The notes below the pieces were generated by a model, which searched no databases, was not told the DNA's origin, and saw only the letters and a program-made list of their open reading frames with translations. The translations under genes and the position numbers were made by a program. A DNA stretch of 20,192 bases. Origin: an uncultured Eubacteriales bacterium. GTDB taxonomy: Bacteria > Bacillota > Clostridia > Oscillospirales > Butyricicoccaceae. Position 1 is the first letter of the stretch. Each line of letters starts with the position of its first letter. The stretch spans positions 1 through 20,192 of the forward strand of contig CAJUGU010000065.1 of assembly GCA_910586105.1 (NCBI GenBank), read 5' to 3'. Positions 1 through 7,300 of this stretch are shown in pieces.

Positions 1-50
1 CTTCCTTGGTAAGGAAGAGGTCGACAGTTCGAATCTGTTCAACAGCTCCA
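1..50 (+). tRNA. tRNA-Thr(GGU), 3' part only
   Basis: The window begins inside a tRNA gene. Bases 1-17 form the anticodon arm: a 5-bp stem (CTTCC/GGAAG) closes the 7-base loop TTGGTAA, whose anticodon GGT (8-10) reads ACC threonine codons. A short variable region follows, then the T arm (23-39) with loop TTCGAAT. The 3' acceptor strand is 40-46, the discriminator base is T47, and CCA is encoded at 48-50. The D arm and 5' acceptor strand lie before base 1, so the acceptor pairing cannot be checked. Confidence 0.93.
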
Positions 51-52
51 AG

Positions 53-104
53 AAATCCCCTTGAGAATCGCCATTTTGACGGTTTTGAGGGGTTTTTTGT
101 TTTC
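53..104 (+). terminator. Rho-independent terminator after the tRNA
   Basis: CCCC at 57-60 pairs with GGGG at 89-92. The stem continues inward with A-T and G-T pairs around a loop near 70-80. A run of six T follows at 93-98, then more T-rich sequence. The position directly after the tRNA CCA end fits termination of the tRNA transcript. Confidence 0.75.
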
Positions 105-158
105 TTTGAATACCGCATGGTCTTTTGTTTTTAAGTGGCTATTTGAGTAAATACAGCC

Positions 159-187
159 TTGCAATTTTTTTAAGCCAGCGGTAATAT
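159..187 (+). promoter_or_regulatory. Candidate sigma-A promoter of the GntR gene
   Basis: TTGCAA (159-164) and TAATAT (182-187) are separated by 17 bp, in an AT-rich stretch upstream of the regulator gene. The -10 element matches the consensus at only four of six positions, and TATATT at 185-190 is an alternative. Transcription would start near 194, leaving a leader of about 40 nt before the ATG at 234. Confidence 0.5.
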
Positions 188-204
188 ATTAAAAGAATAT
201 TTAT

Positions 205-212
205 ATTGCAAT
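205..212. promoter_or_regulatory. ATTGCAAT palindrome, possible operator
   Basis: A perfect 8-bp palindrome (ATTGCAAT) lies just downstream of the likely start of transcription of the GntR gene. A near copy, CTTGCAAT, overlaps the -35 element at 158-165. Two similar half-palindromic sites around a promoter would suit autoregulation by a dimeric GntR protein. This is inferred from position only, because the operator of this subfamily member is unknown. Confidence 0.25.
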
Positions 213-233
213 CAGACTGGAGGGGGGCGGACA

Positions 234-929
234 ATGCCACGCACCGGAACCATGCAGGAACGGGCATACGATATGCTCCGTACATACATTTTAAACTTGG
301 TGTTGGAACCTGGGACTTCTATCGCAATTCAGGAAATGGCTGATTTGATGGAGGTCAGCCGCACGCCGGTGCGTGAAGCGCTGATCCGCCTGCAAAAGGA
401 TGCGTTGGTACGGTTTACCCCGCAAAGGGATACCCTCATTACGCGGATCGATCCGGAGCGGGTCCGGCAGGAACGCTTTATGCGGGAGCATTTGGAGATT
501 GCCGTGCTCAAGCAGTTTTTAGAAGTTGAGGTGCCTGATGTGCAGGTTCATCTGGATAGCCTGATCGCGCAGCAGCGTTTGGCTGTTGAGACGAAAGACG
601 CGGTGGAGCTGATCCGTCTTGACGATGCATTTCATAGTGTGTTTTACAGCGCGATCGGGCAAAGCCTGACTTGGGAAATGCTGGGACAGTACAATACCCA
701 TTACCGCAGGGCGCGACTTTTAAATATGCGCAGCTGTGATGCCAGAAACATTGTGGCGGAACATCAGAAACTGCTTCAGGCGCTACGTGATAAAGATTTC
801 AGGCTGGCCAGCGCACGGCTCTTACAGCACTTGCACAACCTGGACAGCGAAATGGAAGGGCTTTGCGCGGCATATCCGAATTATTTTTTGGCGGAAGATA
901 AGAATTGCAGTATCTTTAAATTGGTATGA
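234..929 (+). CDS. GntR-family transcriptional regulator, FCD (FadR-like) type
   Basis: This 231-residue protein has the two-part layout of FCD-type GntR regulators. Residues 5-75 are the winged helix-turn-helix, with the family signature VSRTPVREAL at 41-50 in the recognition helix. Residues about 80-215 are the helical ligand-binding FCD domain. Its usual metal- or acid-binding residues appear to be present: D130 and H134 (D-x-x-F-H), H177 in AEHQKL and H199. FCD regulators commonly sense small carboxylic acids, including uronates and other sugar acids. The start is set by a strong GGAGGGGGG site (219-227) seven bases before ATG. The gene has its own promoter and terminator, so it is monocistronic. 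The next gene encodes an alpha-glucuronidase, which makes a glucuronate-type effector and control of that gene plausible but unproven. The length is normal for the family. Confidence 0.92.
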   Translation: MPRTGTMQERAYDMLRTYILNLVLEPGTSIAIQEMADLMEVSRTPVREALIRLQKDALVRFTPQRDTLITRIDPERVRQERFMREHLEIAVLKQFLEVEVPDVQVHLDSLIAQQRLAVETKDAVELIRLDDAFHSVFYSAIGQSLTWEMLGQYNTHYRRARLLNMRSCDARNIVAEHQKLLQALRDKDFRLASARLLQHLHNLDSEMEGLCAAYPNYFLAEDKNCSIFKLV

Positions 930-946
930 TTGATTTTGTTTGCGCG

Positions 947-979
947 ACCGGATCACATTCTGTGGTTCGGTTATTTTTT
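947..979 (+). terminator. Rho-independent terminator of the GntR gene
   Basis: ACCG at 947-950 pairs with CGGT at 968-971, and CACA at 954-957 pairs with TGTG at 961-964, with wobble pairs between them and a three-base loop. The tract TATTTTTT (972-979) follows. It starts 17 bp after the TGA stop codon. Confidence 0.8.
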
Positions 980-1107
980 ATGCGGCAACAGCGCTTTCTC
1001 AGCAGCCGGGAATGCGCTTCGGCGAATTTGGCAAAGTTTTTTCGGGATTTCTGGATGGCAATATTTTCATTAAAAAAATTGCTATTATCAAAATGAATTT
1101 GTCACTT

Positions 1108-1115
1108 TTGTACAA
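1108..1115. promoter_or_regulatory. TTGTACAA palindrome in the leader of the surface-protein gene
   Basis: A perfect palindrome, TTGTACAA, lies in the AT-rich region about 60-90 bp upstream of the likely promoter of the large surface-protein gene. FCD-type GntR operators typically contain GT and AC half-sites, usually with a few bases between them, whereas here they are adjacent. It may be an operator for the neighbouring regulator or a chance match. Confidence 0.2.
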
Positions 1116-1173
1116 TATCTTATTATAATAAGCGACGAAACTTACAAAAATAAATTTCGTATATTGAATTTGC

Positions 1174-1202
1174 TTGACCAAAATGACGGAAAAGTATAAT
1201 AT
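1174..1202 (+). promoter_or_regulatory. Candidate promoter of the SLH-GH115 gene
   Basis: TTGACC (1174-1179) is followed by an overlapping set of -10 candidates. TATAAT at 1195-1200 is a perfect hexamer but only 15 bp away, and TAATAT at 1197-1202 gives 17-bp spacing. Either choice starts transcription near 1207 and leaves a leader of about 110 nt. Confidence 0.5.
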
Positions 1203-1317
1203 ATTAGTATGATTCTGAAGTTTGAAAGGAAGGTGTTGCTACGAAGATCCGAGCAAAAGCGAAAACAGGAAGAAATGCAGATGCAAAGGCACTGCGAAGA
1301 AAGGAAGCGAATTGTTC

Positions 1318-4300
1318 ATGAAGAAGAAATTACTGGCCATGCTTCTCAGCGCAGTAATTCTCTTATCGGTTTTGAATTTGACTGCTTTTGCGGCAGATCC
1401 TGTCCGTTCAGCCGGCGGATACAGCGATATAGCTTCGCATTGGGCAAAGCAGGCGATCGAAACCTGGAGCGACCGTGGTTTGGTAACTGGCAGCGGCGGG
1501 AAATTCCGCCCGGATGCCTCGATCAGCCGCGCTGAGGTAGCGCAGATCATTACAAAATTGTTGAATTTAAACGAACGTGCAGCGAACACGTTCATGGACT
1601 TGCCCGAGAGCGAATGGTATACCGACGCTATGCTGAAGTGCGCGGCAGCGGGTATCATGAGCGGCGACGGCCGGAATATGTATCCGACCCGGCCGATGAC
1701 CCGGCAAGAAGTCATGGTGGTGCTTGGCAACGCGCTTTGCATCGCACAAGGCAGCGCATCGGGGCTTTCCGTTTTTCCGGATGCCGGAGAGGTTGACTCG
1801 TGGGCGGCTGGAATGGTGGCGGCCCTTACGCAGCGCGGTATGGTCGGCGGCACGAGCGTGGGCCTGCTGGCCCCGAAAAATCCGCTGACTCGTGCTGAGA
1901 TCGTTTCGATCTTGGATCGAGCGGTTTCACAGTATATCACGACCTCCGGATCCTATAGCGTCGCAGGTTCGGACGGGATTGTTCTGGTTACGGCAGGCGG
2001 CGTGACGCTGTCCGGCAGCATGACCGGCGAAATCCTGATCGGGCAAGGCGCTGCGAAGGGTTCCGTCGTACTGGATAACGTGGCTGCTGGTTCACTAAAG
2101 ATTTCAGCTCCGGGCGTGACCGTTGATGTAAACCGCAGTCAAATTGGGAATACGAAGGTTGCTGATGGTGCGGCGGATGTGGTGATCAATGTGGATAAGC
2201 CGTCCAGTATCGGTTCCGAAGATGTGCTGCCCGACACAGAAATAAACCGCGAGGAAGATGGCGATCCCGACTCAAATGCGGAAGAAGAGGACAAGGCTAC
2301 AAGGCCTTCAAAGCCTGCGACACCATCGAAACCAGGCGGCAGTGGCAGCAAACCTGGCGAAAGCGAAAACCCTAACCCGCCTGAGGGGGGTATAATTATT
2401 GCTACAATCCCCGATATCGGATCATTAGAAGGATCGACAGACGTATTGGTTGAAACAACACCTTCAGGGGTGGAGATCCGTGCAGTAAGCAGCGATCCAT
2501 CCGTGGTTTCCGTAACGGTGGAAGGTAATGCCCTGCATCTCACTGCGGTCGGCGCAGGTACTGCGACGATCACTGTAACCGCAACGGCGGCAGGCTATAC
2601 GACAGGAACTGTGACCTTTACTGTAACAGTTCCGGAAGAAGAAGAGCCGCCAGTCGAAACGTCCGGATTCGTTGTCTTTGACGGAACCAACGTACCGGAT
2701 ATTTATGTTGGCACAGACGACCATACGCAGGTCGCCCGCGCAGCTGGGGATTTGCAGGAGGACGTTGTGCGCGTGACAACAAAGCGTCCGGAACTGCTCA
2801 ACGATGCAGCGACGCTTGGCAGCAATGCAATCATTATTGGCTCGGTCGAAAAGAGCAGCGTGATCCAGTCGCTGATGGACGACGGCAAGCTCGACGAAGC
2901 GAAGATGCTGACCGGCAAATGGGAAAGCTACGTGATCAAAATCGTAGAAAACCCGCTTCCGAATGTTGAGAACGCCCTCGTGATCGCGGGCAGCGATATG
3001 CGCGGCGCTATCTTCGGCATTTACGACGTTTCCGAGCAGATCGGCGTATCTCCGTGGTATTTCTGGGCAGACGTGACTCCGGCTGTGCAGAACCGCATCG
3101 TGATCGACGAACCGCTTAAGCAGGAAGGGGAACCGTCCGTACAGTACCGCGGCATTTTCCTGAACGACGAGGAAAAGCTCGGCCGCTGGTCAAAGAATGT
3201 GTTCGGCGATACTACCCAGATGGGAGCGAAAACCTATGCGAAGGTTTTCGAGCTGATCCTCCGCCTGAAAGGTAACTACATTTGGCCTGCAATGCATGTG
3301 GATTCCTTCAATAATACGGCGGAAAATATTACGACTGCGCAGGAATACGGCATTGTAGTGGGTTCAAGCCACTGCGATATGCTGCTGCGTACCAACATTC
3401 ACGAGTGGTCAAACTGGTGCAAAGCAAAAGGCTATACCGGAGACGGGGCACAGTACGACTATACTCGTAACAAGGAGCATTTGCTCGAATATTGGCGGGA
3501 AAATATCGTCCGCCATCAGAATACCGAAGCGCAGTGGACGCTGGGCATGCGCGGCGCGCATGACGAACCGTTTACGACTGCGAACATTAAAAACAGCACA
3601 TTTGACTATTTGATCCCCGACGGAGTCGCGGATACGGAGGAAAACCGTAAGGCTTACCTGCTGATGGAGATCATTAACGAACAGCAGAAGCTGCTGCGGG
3701 AGGTACTGGGCGAGGAAAAATACGAAAGATCGTTCCAGGCGTTCATCCCTTATAAGGAAGTCCTCCCCATCTATAACAACAATCATTTTACACTCCCGGA
3801 TAATGTGACGGTCATTTGGTGCGATGACAACCATAGCTTTATGCGCCGTCTGCCCGATGAGGCGGAAGCAGTCCGCGACGGCGGCAATGGCCTGTATTAT
3901 CACGTATCCTATTGGGCGCCTGCCGACCAAAGCTATATGTGGCTCAGCTCGGCCCCGCTGGCGCTGATCGGCGAAGAACTGGATAAATCCTATGAATCTG
4001 GTATTCAGAAAGCATGGGTGCTGAACGTTGGCGATATCAAGCCGCAGGAAAATGAAATGACATTTTTCATTCGTTACGGCTGGGATGTCGGCAAATACAA
4101 AAACGATTCCCGGCAGTTCCTGGCGGACTATCTGGGCGGCGCCTTTGGCGAGGAACATGCGGATGAAATCGCAGATATCCTGACGACTTTCTATCAGCAG
4201 ACGAACGTGCGCAAGCTGGATCATATGCGGCTCGGTATTTTTGACCAGACGTATTATGGCGACGAAGCGGCAAAGCGTATGGCCGTTTATCGCGACCTGT

Positions 4301-7300
4301 ACGAGCGTACCCAGCGCATCTACAGCAGCCTGCCTGCGCGGCTGAAGGACGGATTCTATGAGCTGGTGCAATGCAAGATCAACTGGGCATATTATGTGAA
4401 TCAGGCATTCTATTATGCCGATCGCAGCAACCTTTCCTACGATCAGGGGCGTATGGCCTCGGCAGATGCTTTCCTTGCACTGTCGCAGGCAGCTGATCAG
4501 GCGAAAAAGAACGAGATCGCAACATACGGCGAACTGCAAAGTGGGAAATGGTATAACTTTATCGATCCGGAAACCGCGCCGCCCCCGGTGATCACGCAGC
4601 TGCCTGCCGGTTCGCCCGCGCTGGTGTTGGGAGATCCCGAAATGGGCGTGATCGTGGACAGCGAGCCCGAGGAGCAGGACGGCTCTGCCCTGTCGTTCTC
4701 GCCCTACAGCATGGAAGGCAAATGGATCGATATCTTTAACAGGGGCGCTGGCAGCTTCGGCTGGACGGCTTCGGCTGACCAGAGCTGGGTGCAGCTCTCT
4801 GCGTCTTCGGGCACAGTAAACGATGAGACCCGTATCTGGGTCACGGTGGACAGCCCGGCGTCCCATATGGGGCAGTCCGCAACGATCACGGTCAGCCGTA
4901 CAGACGGAGACGAAACGAAGGAAATCGAAGTTTCCGTCGAATCCGTACAGACGGGCATTACAGGACGTTATGTAGAAGCTGACGGATATGTTTCGATGGA
5001 GGCGGAGCATTACAGCCGCCTGAACAACGCGGGCAGCAAGACCTGGGAAACCTTTACCGACCTTGGCCGCGGCTTTAGCGGGGATGCGATCCGCGCTTAC
5101 GATCCGGCGCTTGGTTCCTGTGAGAATCCATCGTCCGGCCCCAGCACGGAATATGATTTCCACCTGACTTCTTCCGGGACGTTCCCACTCGAGATTTACC
5201 GTCTGCCTACGCTGAATTCGAAGGGCCGGGTGCGGTTTGCGTATTCGATTGACGGCGGCGCGCCGGTCGTGATCGAGTCGGAAGCGGCGGACGAAGGCCA
5301 GGGTACGATCTGGGTGACCAATCTGTTCCGCCAGATCGAGAAGCACGTTGTAACGCTTCCGAACCTCTCTGCAGGCAACCATACCCTGAAGCTGTGGATG
5401 GTCGATAATTACATCGTTATCGATAAAATGGTCATTTATACCGGTGAGGACGGTGTGATCCCGACCGCGCTCGGCCCGGATGAAAGCTATCACAGCGAGT
5501 TCAACACCGGCTTTATGGCAAGCGTCCCGAGCCTGCTGCGTTCTTCCACAGCGGCGGAGCCGAAGGATATCCCTGCACAGTGGGGCGCGGGTGCGTTTGT
5601 GGAGAATGGCGGCAAGGTTTCCATCGAGGCGGAATACGCGATGGAGAACGTGCTGGAATCGGTCGACGAAATCACAGCGGATATGGCGGCGTATACCGTA
5701 TCCAAGAAGTCGGCGGCAGAGGCGGCTGGCCGGATTCCGAACGAATGGCGGCTCACGCAGTCGGATACCGGCATGGCAATGCGTCTGCCTGACTTGGGGG
5801 CACAGTGCACGACGGCTCAGGAGTTCCCTGTGCTCAGTCCGGAATTGTCCTATAAGATCAATTTCACGACGACCGGGAAATATAATGTATATGTACGCTG
5901 GCGTTTTGTAGACGATGCATCCGACTCCATTCGCGGGGGGCTTGACCGCACGTATACCACCACGACCTTTGACGGCGGCAGCTACAAGACCTCGGGCTAT
6001 TTCTCCAACAATACGGATGAGAAATGGCATTGGCAGAAGGTCGGCCATGTCAATGTAAACGCAGCAGGCGAACGTACATTCAGCCTGTGGATGCGCGAAG
6101 ACGGTTTGTACATCGACCGGATCTATCTGACAACGGCGGACAGCGCGCCGACAGATGCCAGCTGGGTACCGTCGCTGCGGTCGGAAGGATTTGCCGGGCA
6201 GTATCTTGCGGTGCAGATCGCAAACAGGGAAACCGAGATTGGTTCCATCCCCGTGGGCACGACGGCGGGTACCTACACACAGGCAGGCTATGACGCGGTT
6301 ATGGCAGCGATCGACGCGGCAAAGGAGCTGACGAAAAAAGACGACCTGACGGAAGCGGAAGCCTCGGCGGCGCTGGCTGCGATCGATGCGGCGCTGGCAG
6401 AGCTGGATAAGACTTTGCAGCTTCGTTCCAACACCACGGAATACCTTGCTTACCGCGATTTTGAAGATGATACGGCGGATAAACGGCCTTATGGCTTCGA
6501 GATCGAAGGAGCATTAACCGGCAATTATACCGTTATGCGCGAGGACGGACAGAATTATGTGCGTCTGACTACCCCGTCCGGTGGCGGGAAGGTGAATCTG
6601 CGACTGCCGTTTACGCCTGCATTCCAGCAAGCGGCAAGCGGTGAAAAGCTGATAATCGAGTATCGCGCGCGTTTTAACAGCCAGAATGGCCAGTTCGCTA
6701 ATGCATGTATGCCAGTATTCAGCAACAACAGCTATGTGTGCCAAGTTGCGTTCGAGAACGATAAGCAGATACATCAAGTAAAGGCGGACAACAGCGGCAA
6801 AAAGACGAATGTGAAGGAATTCACTTATGGCCAGTGGAACAGCTATCGGTTGGAACTGGATCAGGAAGCTGGTACCTATGCGCTGTATATGGATGGCGAA
6901 AAGATCGTGGAAAATTACGGTTTCCGAAGCAAACCGGCCAATGCGTCCATTATTTCTATGCGGTTTGGTGTAGACGGCCAAAGCAATGTTTCGGTTGACT
7001 TCGACGATTACAAGGTCTATTCCAGTGCAAGCGTGATCGATTCGACGGAGCCGAACAACATCGCGGCTGTTACGCCGGTCGTCAAAAAAGTCCCGATCGG
7101 AACAACGAAGGCAAATGCCCAGAGCAGTCTGCCGGACAAAGTTACAGTCACTCTGGGCGATCGCTCTACGCGTGAGCTGGATGTAACCGGCTGGACCTGC
7201 GACACATACGACGCCGATATTGCGGGTACCTATACCTTTACCGCGGCGTTGACGCTGGCAGATGGCGTGACCAATACCAATAACAAGACGGCAAAGGCTG

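Larger units (their letters stand above)
980..1317 (+). other. Non-coding leader region before the surface-protein gene
   Basis: These 338 bp between the GntR terminator and the chosen ATG hold no convincing gene. The short frames starting at 940 and 1209 have no ribosome binding site and no recognisable product. Bases about 1060-1210 are very AT-rich and contain the TTGTACAA palindrome, a weak TTGTCA/TATAAT pair (1099-1104 and 1124-1129, 19-bp spacing) and the better promoter at 1174-1202. The roughly 100 nt transcribed before the ATG contain a second Shine-Dalgarno-like tract, AAGGAAGGTG (1226-1235), which serves no evident gene. Confidence 0.6.

Noticed and set aside
940..1128. Small open frame after the GntR gene
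   Set aside because: It overlaps the terminator hairpin, has no ribosome binding site, and its composition is that of AT-rich non-coding DNA.
1222..1317. TTG-initiated N-terminal extension of the surface protein
   Set aside because: It would add 32 charged, cysteine-containing residues before an otherwise textbook signal peptide, and the ATG at 1318 has its own ribosome binding site.
1250..1317. Possible c-di-GMP riboswitch, from a GATGCAAAGGCAC stretch
   Set aside because: Only this short stretch resembles the GACGCAAAGCCAC core. The other conserved segments and the expected helices are absent.
1209..1535. A 108-codon frame starting in the leader of the surface-protein gene
   Set aside because: The predicted transcription start is only about two bases before its ATG, it has no binding site, and most of it overlaps the SLH coding frame.
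3409..6048. An 879-codon open frame on the minus strand across the GH115 region
   Set aside because: It is entirely antisense to a gene with clear domains, shows an arginine- and histidine-rich composition typical of a shadow frame, and has no recognisable motif.
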